Assembly (NCBI RefSeq): GCF_009906855.1
Contig: NZ_CP047650.1
Coordinates: forward strand, 3,596,001-3,660,000
Length of the DNA stretch: 64,000 bases
Source: Xylophilus rhododendri
GTDB taxonomy: Bacteria > Pseudomonadota > Gammaproteobacteria > Burkholderiales > Burkholderiaceae_C
Direction of reading: 5' to 3'
Positions 17,040-25,029 of this stretch are shown here, one piece after another (the first letter of the stretch is position 1; the number at the start of each line of letters is the position of its first letter). The position numbers and the translations under genes were made by a program. Below the pieces are notes generated by a model, which made no database searches, was not told where the DNA came from, and was given only the letters and a program-made list of their open reading frames with translations.

Positions 17040-17926
17040 TTGGCCCCCCGCGCGCCGAACACGCCCTGCGGCCGCCAGCGCATGAAAAGAATCAGCACCA
17101 GGCCGACGATGCCCAGCTGCAGGCTGCCCATGTGGGCGTCCGACACGCCCGGTATCACCCCGCGCAGGAACCGCACGCCCTCGGTGAAGGCCACCAGGAT
17201 CACCGCCCCGGCCACCGCGCCGCGCAGCCGGCCGACGCCGCCCATGATGATGGCCATCCAGATGTAGAAGGTGACCAGGGGCAGGAACAGGTCCGGCACG
17301 ATGTAGGTCATGTAGTGGGCGAAGAAGGCGCCCGCCAGGCCCGCGATGGCGCCGCCCAGCATCAGCACCTGGGTCTTGAAGACCGCCGGCTCCTTGCCCA
17401 GCACCCGCACGGCGGTCTCGTCGTCGCGGATCGCCTGGATGGTGCGGCCGTAGGGGCTGTGGGTGATGCGGCGCAGGAACAGCACCACGCCCACGATGCA
17501 CAGCACCAGCATGCCCAGCAGCAGCATCTCGCTGAAACGCGGCGTGCCCCAGCTGGCACCCAGGCGCGGCACGCCGGCGATGCCGCGTACGCCCTCGGTG
17601 TACTGCTGCTCCTGCACCAGCACCAGGCGCCCGATCTCGGAAAAGCCCAGGGTGACGATGGCCAGGTAGTCGTCGCGCAGGCGCAGCGCGATGCGGCCCA
17701 GCGGCCAGGCCAGCAGGGCGGCGGCCAGGGCGGCTGCCGGGAAGGACAGCAGCGGGCTCAGCCCCGTCTTCATCGTCAGGATGGCCGAGGTATAGGCCCC
17801 CACGGCGAAGAAGCCCGCCAGCCCGAAGTTGATCAGGCCGGTGAAGCCGTACTGCAGGTCCAGCGACAGGCTCAGCAGGATGTAGATGCCGGTGACGATG
17901 GCGATGGTCAGGACATAGGTTTCCAT
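17036..17926 (-). CDS. branched-chain-type ABC transporter permease, LivM-like
   Basis: A 296-residue inner-membrane protein with about eight to nine hydrophobic segments. It shows the LivM marks GFTGLINFGLAGFFAVGAYTSA near the N-terminus and an EAA-like loop at AVRVLGKEPAVFKTQVLMLG, then GGVGRLRGAVAGAV. The ATG at 17926 shares one base with the LivH stop. A longer upstream reading is frame noise over LivH. Confidence 0.94.
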   Translation of the reverse strand: METYVLTIAIVTGIYILLSLSLDLQYGFTGLINFGLAGFFAVGAYTSAILTMKTGLSPLLSFPAAALAAALLAWPLGRIALRLRDDYLAIVTLGFSEIGRLVLVQEQQYTEGVRGIAGVPRLGASWGTPRFSEMLLLGMLVLCIVGVVLFLRRITHSPYGRTIQAIRDDETAVRVLGKEPAVFKTQVLMLGGAIAGLAGAFFAHYMTYIVPDLFLPLVTFYIWMAIIMGGVGRLRGAVAGAVILVAFTEGVRFLRGVIPGVSDAHMGSLQLGIVGLVLILFMRWRPQGVFGARGAK

Positions 17927-18798
17927 CAGCGCACCTTCTGCACACGGTTGAACAGGCCCTGCGGCCGCACCAGCAGCACGATCACCATGACCACGTAGCC
18001 GATGGCGATCTTGTAGACGAAGCCGGTCCAGGGCGTGGCCAGTTCCTGCAGCATGCCCAGCAGGATGGCGCCCAGCACCGCGCCGACCGGGCTGCCCAGG
18101 CCGCCGATCACGGCGGCGGCGAAAGCCGGCAGCAGCAGGTTCCAGCCGGCATCCGGATAGATCACCGTGCGCACGCCCGAGACGGTGCCGGCGATGCCGC
18201 AGACCATGCCGGCGATGGCCCACATGGCGACCATGCAGCGCTCCCTGCGGATGCCGCTGACGCGGGCCAGGTCGGGGTCGTCCGCGATGGCGCGCAGCGA
18301 GCGGCCCAGCGGCGTCATGAACAGCAGCACGAAGACCGCCGCCAGCACCACGATGGTCAGCAGCGCCAGGCTGATGTCGGCCGGCAGGATGGAGATGTCG
18401 CCGAAACGCATGGCGCGCTGCAGCGGCATCTCGAAGGCGCGCGGCTCGTGGCCGAAGGCGATGCCCAGGGCGGCGCGCAGCACGAAGCCGACGCCGATGG
18501 AGGTCAGCATCAGCGTGATGACCGGGCGCCGCATCACCGGCCGGAAGGCCAGCCAGTAGGCGGCCAGCGCCGCGGCCGCGCCGGCCGCGGCGCCGCCCAG
18601 GCCGGCCACCACCAGCGAGCCGCTGAGGTGGTGCATGCCGAAGCCTGCGAAGCCGCCGACCGTCACGAAATCGCCGGTGGCGGCATTGGGGAATCGCGCC
18701 AAGCCATAGACCAGGGTGAGGGCGAGTGCGGGCAGGGCCATCAGCAGCCCCTCGACCAGCCCGTTGATCGCCAGGTTGATGTAGTCGGCGTAATTCAC
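17926..18798 (-). CDS. branched-chain-type ABC transporter permease, LivH-like
   Basis: A 290-residue inner-membrane permease starting at a GTG, 8 bases after the binding-protein stop. It has the LivH landmarks LTLVYGLARFPNAATGDFVTVGGF, TSIGVGFVLRAALG, RSLRAIADDPDLARVSGI (the ATPase-contact loop) and GGLGSPVGAVLGA. The GTG start fits tightly spaced genes in this operon and removes the binding-protein frame from the long reading. It forms a heterodimer with the LivM-like protein. Confidence 0.93.
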   Translation of the reverse strand: MNYADYINLAINGLVEGLLMALPALALTLVYGLARFPNAATGDFVTVGGFAGFGMHHLSGSLVVAGLGGAAAGAAAALAAYWLAFRPVMRRPVITLMLTSIGVGFVLRAALGIAFGHEPRAFEMPLQRAMRFGDISILPADISLALLTIVVLAAVFVLLFMTPLGRSLRAIADDPDLARVSGIRRERCMVAMWAIAGMVCGIAGTVSGVRTVIYPDAGWNLLLPAFAAAVIGGLGSPVGAVLGAILLGMLQELATPWTGFVYKIAIGYVVMVIVLLVRPQGLFNRVQKVR

Positions 18799-18806
18799 TG
18801 CCGGGC

Positions 18807-20018
18807 CTAGAGCTTGACGATGTACTTGCGGACCAGCTGGCCCTTCTCGATCTTCCAGGCGGCGAAGTCGGGCGTGACGTCGTTGAACTCGTCGAAGTTC
18901 AGCGCGCTGGAGGCGCCGATGTAGCTCACCCGTTCGCCGGCTTCGAGTTTCTTCTTGCCTTCGGCGAAGGTGTAGACCTGGGTGCCGCCGGCCGTGCCGA
19001 TCTCGTGGACCTTCTTGGCGAGTTCGGTGCCGCTGGCCGTCGGGCCCGCGGCCTGCACCGCCAGGCCGAGGATGATGGCCTGGTCGTAGGCCATGGCCGC
19101 ATAGGCGTTGCCCTGCACGTTGATGCCGGCCTTGCCCGCCGCTTCCGCGTAATGCTTGTAGCTGGGCGCGGCCTCGTTGCTGACCGTCTCGACCGAGATG
19201 ATGCCCTCGGTCACTTCCGGGCCCAGGGCCTTGATCAGGTCGGCGTTGGCGGCCCAGCCCGGGATGATCCACTTGGTGTTGACGCCGGACTGATACCACT
19301 CGCGCAGGATGATGGTGGTGTCGGCCAGGTAGGAGCCGGTGACGATGACATCGGGCTTGGCGCGCAGCACCGATTGCAGTTCCGAGCGGTAGGAGGGGCG
19401 GTTGGGCTCGTACACCACGCTGGCCACGACCTCCTTGCCGGCGGCCTTCCAGGCGGTGGCGAAGCCCTCGGTATTGCCCAGGCCCGAGGCGTTGTTGAAG
19501 GCCATGGTGGCGGGCTTGGTGTAGCCCTCGCGCTTGGCGATCTCGGCGAAGGCGCGGCCGAAGCGGCCGTTGGTGGCCTGGAAGCGGAAGCCCAGCTTCT
19601 TGTCGTTGACCGGCGGGCCGCTCAGCGCCGGGGCGCCGGAGGCATGCATCAGCAGCACATTGGCTTCGTTGGTCAGCGGCATCACCGCCAGCGATTCGCC
19701 CGAGCTCCACACGCCGATCAGCGCCTTCACGTTGGACACCGACAGCAGCTTCTTGGCGCCCAGCACCGCGGCCTGAGGCGCGGTCTGCGAGTCCTCGCTG
19801 GAGACGACGAGTTTGGCGCCCTTGGCGCCGCCGGCCGCGTTGATCTCGGCCACGGCGATCTCGATGGCCTTGGACATGCCGGCGCCGTAGGGCGCGCCGG
19901 CACCGGTCACCGGCGTGAGCGCGCCGACCTGGAAGGTGGCCTGCTGGGCGAAGGCCGGGCTGGCGCACAGGGCGGCAAGGCCCACGGCGGACATGACGAA
20001 GGAGTGGATGGTTTTCAT
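18807..20018 (-). CDS. branched-chain-type ABC transporter substrate-binding protein (LivJ/K family)
   Basis: A 403-residue periplasmic binding protein. The ATG at 20018 follows AGGAAAAG and gives a clear Sec signal (MKTIHSFVMSAVGLAAL, cleavage near AFA-QQ). The core has GAGMSKAIEIAVAEINAAGG, the Peripla_BP_6 start, and a GVWSSGESLAVMP ligand-cleft segment. First component of the importer embedded in the hydroxyproline-type operon; the ligand is probably hydroxyproline, proline or a short peptide containing them (inference from context). Confidence 0.92.
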   Translation of the reverse strand: MKTIHSFVMSAVGLAALCASPAFAQQATFQVGALTPVTGAGAPYGAGMSKAIEIAVAEINAAGGAKGAKLVVSSEDSQTAPQAAVLGAKKLLSVSNVKALIGVWSSGESLAVMPLTNEANVLLMHASGAPALSGPPVNDKKLGFRFQATNGRFGRAFAEIAKREGYTKPATMAFNNASGLGNTEGFATAWKAAGKEVVASVVYEPNRPSYRSELQSVLRAKPDVIVTGSYLADTTIILREWYQSGVNTKWIIPGWAANADLIKALGPEVTEGIISVETVSNEAAPSYKHYAEAAGKAGINVQGNAYAAMAYDQAIILGLAVQAAGPTASGTELAKKVHEIGTAGGTQVYTFAEGKKKLEAGERVSYIGASSALNFDEFNDVTPDFAAWKIEKGQLVRKYIVKL

Positions 20019-20091
20019 CTGCTTTTCCTGGTTGCGTGTACGGGAGGGCTTCATGTCGGGTTCCTGTGGCGTCGCGGTTGGAAGAAGGGAC

Positions 20092-21335
20092 TCAGCGGAA
20101 ACGGGAGATCGAGAAGGGCTGCAGGTCGATGGCGCCGTGCTCGCCGCCGAGCAGCTGGCCGATGAGGCGGGCGGTGGCGGCGCTCTGGGTCAGTCCCAGA
20201 TGCCCATGGCCGAAGGCATAAAGAATGCCCGGGTGGGTGGGCGAGGGCCGATGACCGGCAGCGAATCGGGAGTGGCGGGGCGGTTGCCCATCCAGCGCCG
20301 GGCGCCGGCCTCCTGCAGGTCCGGCAGGTAGCGGCGGGCGAGCTGCAGCAGGGCGTCGCTGCGCTGGTAGTTGGGGGCGCTGTCCAGGCCGGCGAACTCG
20401 GCCGCGCCGCCGATGCGCAGGCCCACCGACAGGGGCGTGGCGACGAACTTGCGTTCGGCGAAGATCACCTCGCGGCCCAGCATCGAAGCGCTCTCTGGCA
20501 GGGTGGTGTTGTAGCCGCGCTCGCTCTCCAGCAGGGCCTTGTCGCCCACGCCCTGGCTGAGCCGCGCCGACCAGGCGCCGGCGGCCACCAGCAGGCGCTG
20601 GCCGGTGACCTTGCCGCCGCTGGCCAGCTGGGCCGTGGCCTGCGCCGGGCCCTGAGCCGAGATGGCGGCGACCTCGCCGCGCACCAGCACCGCGCCGCGC
20701 GCCTGCAGGGTTTCGCGCAGCCGCTGCACCACCCGCATCGGATCGTCGATATGGGCCCAGTCCTCCAGCATCACGCCGGCCGCGAAGGCGGGCGCGAGGG
20801 CTGGCTCCAGGCTGCGGATCTCGCTGGCCGAGACCTCGCGCCAGCGCACGCCCAGCGAGCGTTTCAGCGCCCATTCGGCGGCGTCCTGCGCGAAGGCGGC
20901 GGCGGTCTCGTAGACGGTGAGCGCGCCGCGTTTGTGGATGTCGCCTTGCAGGCCGATGTCGGCCAGCATGTCCTCGAAGGCAGGCAGGGAGATGTCGTTG
21001 ATCGTGGCCAGCGCTCTTGCGATGCGCTGGAATCGCGCCGGCTCGGCCACCTTGCGCAGCGCCAGGAACCAGGGCAGCAGCCGCGGCGCATGCGCGGGCC
21101 GCACCGACAGCGGCCCCAGCGGATCGAGCAGCCAGCGCAGCGGCTTCAGGCCCAGCCCGGCCAGGCTCAGCGGCACGCATTCGCTGACCGCGATGCCGCC
21201 GGCATTGCCGTGGGAGGCCCGGTCGCCCTCGAAGTCGCGGTCCACGATGGAGACGGCCCAGCCGCGCCGCTGCGCCTCCCAGGCGCAGCTCAGGCCGACG
21301 ATGCCGGCACCGACGACGACGAGATGCCCGCTCAT
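20092..21335 (-). pseudogene. FAD-dependent oxidoreductase, D-hydroxyproline/D-amino-acid oxidase type, frameshifted near its C-terminus
   Basis: DadA/HypO-type flavoprotein expected to oxidise cis-4-hydroxy-D-proline to 1-pyrroline-4-hydroxy-2-carboxylate. The N-terminus has GAGIVG (residues 9-14) and an Asp/Glu-type FAD site. The open frame stops at 20190, after residue 381. A single missing base near 20245-20248 explains this: restoring one C makes DSLPVIG continue into THPGILYAFGHGHLGLTQS, the family's usual flavin-contact end, with a stop at 20092. Without it the last 33 or so residues, including the GHGHLG loop, are lost. Either a decayed gene or a sequence error. The ATG overlaps the epimerase stop (ATGA). 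Confidence 0.82.
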
Positions 21336-22330
21336 TTCAGGATGAAGCCGTGGCGCAGCGGATCGCGCTCGTTGACGAAGAGGGTGTTGTGGCCGGTGAT
21401 GCGGGCCCAGCCTTCGACCGTCGGCACGATGGCGTCGTAGTCGCCGACCTTGGCGCGCTCGGTGGCCATGCCGCGGAACTCGGTGCCGATGATGCTTTCG
21501 TGCACGAAGGGCACGCCGATCTCCAGCCGGCCCTTGGCCACGAGCTGCGCCATGCGGGCCGAGGTGCCGGTGCCGCAGGGCGAGCGGTCGATCGCCTTGT
21601 CGCCGTAGAAGACCGCGTTGCGCGCCGTGGCGCCGGGCTTCTTCGCGACGCCGGTCCACATCACATGGGACAGGCCGGCGATCTCCGGGAACTCCGGGTG
21701 GGCGAAGCGGTACTTCTCGTTGGCCTTGCGGCGCAGGATGGGGCTGAGGCGCTGGATGTCCGAAGGGCTCAGCTGGTCGAGGTCGGCATAGCCGGGCTGC
21801 GGCTCGACGATGGCGTAGAAGTTGCCGCCGTAGGCCGCGTCGAAACGCACCTCGCCCAGGCCTTCGACCTCGACCGAGAGATCGCTCGAATGCAGGAAGG
21901 AGGGCACGATGGTGAGCCGCACCGACTCCACGTACGGGCCGTCCATGGTGTAGCGGGCCAGCACCAGGCCGGCGGGCGTGTCCAGGCGCAGCAGGCCGGG
22001 TTCGCGCGGCTGCACCAGGCCGTTCTCGATGATGAAGGTGACGGTGCCGATGGTGCCGTGGCCGCACATCGCCAGGCAGCCGCTGACCTCGATGAAGAGG
22101 ATGGCGATGTCGCAGTCCGGCCGGGTGGGCGGATAGAGGATGGTGCCGCTCATCACGTCGTGGCCGCGCGGCTCGAACATGAGGGCGGTGCGCACCCAGT
22201 CGAAGTCGCGCTCGAAGTGGGCGCGGCGCTCGATCATGGTCCGGCCCTCCAGCGCGGGCGCGCCGCCGGTCACCAGGCGCACCGGGTTGCCGCAGGTGTG
22301 GCCGTCGATGCAGAAGAAGCTGTGGTTCAT
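21332..22330 (-). CDS. 4-hydroxyproline 2-epimerase (proline racemase family)
   Basis: Interconverts trans-4-hydroxy-L-proline and cis-4-hydroxy-D-proline. The 332-residue product has both catalytic cysteines, C89 in MCGHGTIG and C252 in DRSPCGTGTSA. The two-cysteine pattern separates epimerases from the Thr-containing 3-hydroxyproline dehydratases. Start MNHSFFCIDGHTCGNPVR is the usual family start. It lies 22 bases after the DapA-family gene and overlaps the FAD oxidoreductase gene, giving steps one to three of the bacterial hydroxyproline pathway in order. Confidence 0.92.
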   Translation of the reverse strand: MNHSFFCIDGHTCGNPVRLVTGGAPALEGRTMIERRAHFERDFDWVRTALMFEPRGHDVMSGTILYPPTRPDCDIAILFIEVSGCLAMCGHGTIGTVTFIIENGLVQPREPGLLRLDTPAGLVLARYTMDGPYVESVRLTIVPSFLHSSDLSVEVEGLGEVRFDAAYGGNFYAIVEPQPGYADLDQLSPSDIQRLSPILRRKANEKYRFAHPEFPEIAGLSHVMWTGVAKKPGATARNAVFYGDKAIDRSPCGTGTSARMAQLVAKGRLEIGVPFVHESIIGTEFRGMATERAKVGDYDAIVPTVEGWARITGHNTLFVNERDPLRHGFILK

Positions 22331-22352
22331 GGCGGGCGCTCCGGCGCTGGCT

Positions 22353-23258
22353 TCAGTAGCCCAGGGCGCGCAGGTCGGCGAGGGTCTGCCTGGTGATCGC
22401 CACCGTGTTCTCGCGCTCGGCGCCGGCCAGGGGCTGGCGCGGGGGCTTGACGGCCTCGGAGGTGCCGCTGGTCATGTTCTCGGCCAGCTTGATGTGCTGC
22501 ACCAGCTTGACCAGGGTGTCGAGGTAGTAGAGCGGATCGAGCGCGGTGTAGAGCTTGCGGGCCTTGGCGAAGTCGCCGGCGATCAGCAGGTTGAGCAGGT
22601 CGACCGAGGCCTTGGGCACGGCATTGGCCATGCCCGAGACCCAGCACTTCACGCCCAGGGCGGCGCTTTCCACGATCAGGTTGTCCACGCCGCAGACCAC
22701 GTTGAGCCGGTCGCCGAAGCGGCTCAGCAGGCCGGTGATGCGGTGGGTCTCGTAGGACTCTTCCTTGATGGCGACGATGGTCGGCGCTTCGAGCAGCTCG
22801 GCGATCACGTCGGCCGTCAGGTCCACGCCGTAGCCGCGCGGGTTGTTGTAGAGCAGGATGGGCAGGGCGCTGGCCTTTGCGACGGCCTTGTAGAACTGCA
22901 CCGTCTCGGCGGTGTCGGACTTGTAGGTGAGGCCGGGGAAGACCATGAGGCCATTCACGCCGATCTTCTCGGCCTCCCGGGCGAAGGTCACGGCGGAGGC
23001 GGTGTTGGTCTCGGCCAGGCCCGAGATCACCGGCACCCGGCCCTTGACCAGTTCGACCGCGGTGCGCAGCACGGTGAGTTTTTCCGCCGGGGAGAGCTGG
23101 GCGTTCTCGCCCACCATGCCCATCATCACCACCCCGCCGACGCCGGCCTGGATCAGCCGCTCCAGGCCGGCGCCGATGGCCGGGATGTCGAGGGAGAAGT
23201 CGGCCTTGAGTTTGGTGGTGACGGCCGGGAAGACGCCGGTCCAGTTGACGGAGGTCAT
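22353..23258 (-). CDS. DapA-family lyase, probable 1-pyrroline-4-hydroxy-2-carboxylate deaminase
   Basis: A 301-residue TIM-barrel Schiff-base enzyme. Tyr137 in the YNNP motif and Lys165 in VAIKEES are the catalytic pair of the dihydrodipicolinate synthase/N-acetylneuraminate lyase superfamily. The phosphate-free GMVGENAQLS loop differs from the GTTGE of true DapA. Being the first gene of an operon with a hydroxyproline epimerase and a D-amino-acid flavoenzyme points to the deaminase giving 2-oxoglutarate semialdehyde. The next enzyme, the semialdehyde dehydrogenase, is not in the window. A different keto-acid aldolase remains possible. Confidence 0.85.
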   Translation of the reverse strand: MTSVNWTGVFPAVTTKLKADFSLDIPAIGAGLERLIQAGVGGVVMMGMVGENAQLSPAEKLTVLRTAVELVKGRVPVISGLAETNTASAVTFAREAEKIGVNGLMVFPGLTYKSDTAETVQFYKAVAKASALPILLYNNPRGYGVDLTADVIAELLEAPTIVAIKEESYETHRITGLLSRFGDRLNVVCGVDNLIVESAALGVKCWVSGMANAVPKASVDLLNLLIAGDFAKARKLYTALDPLYYLDTLVKLVQHIKLAENMTSGTSEAVKPPRQPLAGAERENTVAITRQTLADLRALGY

Positions 23259-23313
23259 GCAGAAGATCCTTGATGGGTGCCGCGAGAACGCGAGCCGGGG
23301 TAGGTGGGCGCAG

Positions 23314-23331
23314 CCAATATATTGGATACAA
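23314..23331 (-). promoter_or_regulatory. operator copy facing the hydroxyproline operon
   Basis: Read on the minus strand this site is TTGTATCCAATATATTGG. It contains a 12-base palindrome CCAATATATTGG (23314-23325) and matches the plus-strand site at 23419 at about 15 of 18 positions. It lies 56 bases upstream of the DapA-family ATG. The strong AT content stands out from the GC-rich surroundings. Recognition by the divergent GntR regulator is inferred. Confidence 0.6.
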
Positions 23332-23418
23332 CTTCAGTGGGGACGCAGGAACCATGCCGGCTACCAACGCCGCTGGTCCACACCCCTGCTAACATCGGGT
23401 CTATGGTTGGACTGGATG

Positions 23419-23436
23419 TTGGATCCAATATATATT
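23419..23436 (+). promoter_or_regulatory. operator copy facing the divergent gntR gene
   Basis: TTGGATCCAATATATATT, with the perfect palindrome TTGGATCCAA at 23419-23428. It is an inverted near-copy of the site at 23314-23331. The 319-base gap 23259-23577 between the divergent genes holds these two sites and an AT-rich stretch (23428-23446) suited to a promoter. No other gene is seen there. Confidence 0.6.
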
Positions 23437-23577
23437 TTTATTAAACCATCGCCTTCTTGCCGCCTGCAAGGGGTTTTCCAGGAGACGCCGCCATGCCGCG
23501 GACCGGTGCCGCCAGCCCCTGCCTGGGGCATGCGGCGGGCCATGGCGGTGCGGACGACATCAGGAGTTTCAACAGAC

Positions 23578-24294
23578 ATGCCGGCAAGCCAGCCACAGGC
23601 CGCCACCGCTGCGGCGCAGGACAGCGAAGGGCGCAGGCTCGTACGCAAGACGGCGGTCGAACTCGTCGTGGACGAGGTGCGCGCGCGCATCCTCAGCGGC
23701 GAATGCGCGCCCGGCTCGCCCCTGCGCCAGGAGGCGCTGGCCGAGGAACTCGGCGTGAGCCGCATACCGCTGCGCGAGGCGATGCGGCTGCTGAGTTCCG
23801 AAGGCCTGGTGGACCTGATTCCGCACCGCGGCTCCTTCGTCTCGATGCTGTCGACCGAGGAGGTGCAGGAGTTTTTCGACCTGCGGCTGCGGCTGGAGCC
23901 CTGGCTGTTCCGCCAGGCCTCCACCCAGCTGACCGAGGCCGAGCTGCAGGCCGCCACGTCCCTGGTCGACCGCATGGATTCGGCCAGCGCCAGCGAGTGG
24001 GGGCCGCTGAACTGGCAGCTGCACGGCCTGCTCTACGGCGGGGCGCGCAGGCCTGCGGCCGTCAACCTGGTGCGCACCCTGCACGAGAAGTCGGAGCGGT
24101 ATTTCCGTTTCCAGGCGGTCAATGCCGACATCCGGCAGCAGTCGCGGCAGGAGCATCTGGAGCTGATCGCCCTGTGCCGCCAGCGCCAGCCCGATCTGGC
24201 GGAGCAGGCCATGGAGCGCCATATCGCGGACGCGGCCGGGCACATCCTGCAGATCGTCCGCCGCTACCTCGATGCGCCCGGGGCCGCGGCCTAA
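23578..24294 (+). CDS. GntR family transcriptional regulator, FCD domain
   Basis: A 238-residue regulator. The start at 23578 follows CAGGAG (11 bases away); an in-frame ATG at 23542 is an alternative. Winged helix at about residues 20-90 with LGVSRIPLREAMRLLSSEGL, followed by an FCD domain where LNWQLHGLLYGGA, RQEHLELIAL and MERHIADAAGH carry the ligand-site residues. Divergent from the hydroxyproline operon with two facing operator copies between, so it is the likely specific regulator of that operon. Confidence 0.92.
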   Translation: MPASQPQAATAAAQDSEGRRLVRKTAVELVVDEVRARILSGECAPGSPLRQEALAEELGVSRIPLREAMRLLSSEGLVDLIPHRGSFVSMLSTEEVQEFFDLRLRLEPWLFRQASTQLTEAELQAATSLVDRMDSASASEWGPLNWQLHGLLYGGARRPAAVNLVRTLHEKSERYFRFQAVNADIRQQSRQEHLELIALCRQRQPDLAEQAMERHIADAAGHILQIVRRYLDAPGAAA

Positions 24295-24305
24295 ACTGCG
24301 CGCCG

Positions 24306-25019
24306 ATGCGCGGCGATCCAACTTCCTACTTTCTCTCCGGCGAGAGCTTGCGCAGCCGCGGCGTGGGCGAACGGGTGCTGGCCGGCACGGTGGATTTGCC
24401 TCCCCTGCCCGAACGCCTGCTGGCCGACTGGCGGCGCGAGGCCCGCGAGGAACTGGGCATGGAGCCCGGCGATGTCGAAGTCATGCGCCTGGCCCGGGCG
24501 CGTGTTCGCTGGCCGGGGCTGCGCGAATGCCAGGCCGCCGCCGGCGCCTGGCTGGCCTCGCAAGGGCTGGATGCCCGGCTGCTGGAGGACGCCGACATGG
24601 CCCTGATGGCCTGCCTGGGCGCCCGCTTCCACCATGACGGCGCGCAGTACGGCCATGCCGCCTTCTTCAATCTCTTCGTCGGCGAGGACCGGGGCCTGGA
24701 CCTGCTGTTCGCCCTGGGCGGCCAGCGCATCCCGCTGGTGCGCGGCACCGCCGTGGTCTTCGATACCTGCCAGCCGCATGCGGTGGTGCCGCGCGGCGCC
24801 TCGGCCTTCGACGCGGCCGCCTTCCTGCCGGAGCACGACTGGCTGCAGTTCTTCCTGACCTGGGAGTTGCCGGTCGAGGAGCCGGCGCTGGCGGGGGCGC
24901 TGGGCATCGCCTTCGATGTGGATCCGGAGGTGGCGGCCGTCCCGCACGAGCAGCTGCGGGTGCATGGCAGGCCGGCCGAGCCCTGCCCGGCCTCGGGGCG
25001 CTGGCTGGGTGGCTTCTAG
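24306..25019 (+). CDS. uncharacterised protein with a 2-oxoglutarate/Fe(II) oxygenase-like metal motif
   Basis: A 237-residue soluble protein with no signal peptide. I do not recognise a named family. The middle holds FHHDGAQYGH (H109, H110, D111), then a beta-rich stretch FNLFVGEDRGLDLLF, then VFDTCQPHAVVPRG (H158, R163). H-x-D...H....R in this order and spacing is what double-stranded beta-helix 2OG/Fe(II) dioxygenases show, but the match is by eye only. It starts 11 bases after the GntR stop and is probably co-transcribed with it. Proximity to hydroxyproline genes makes an amino-acid hydroxylase imaginable, not shown. It ends 10 bases from a convergent gene. Confidence 0.72.
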   Translation: MRGDPTSYFLSGESLRSRGVGERVLAGTVDLPPLPERLLADWRREAREELGMEPGDVEVMRLARARVRWPGLRECQAAAGAWLASQGLDARLLEDADMALMACLGARFHHDGAQYGHAAFFNLFVGEDRGLDLLFALGGQRIPLVRGTAVVFDTCQPHAVVPRGASAFDAAAFLPEHDWLQFFLTWELPVEEPALAGALGIAFDVDPEVAAVPHEQLRVHGRPAEPCPASGRWLGGF

Positions 25020-25029
25020 CGGCGCGGCT

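Noticed and set aside
21332-22330. trans-3-hydroxy-L-proline dehydratase
   Set aside because: That branch has Thr in place of the second cysteine; here both C89 and C252 are present.
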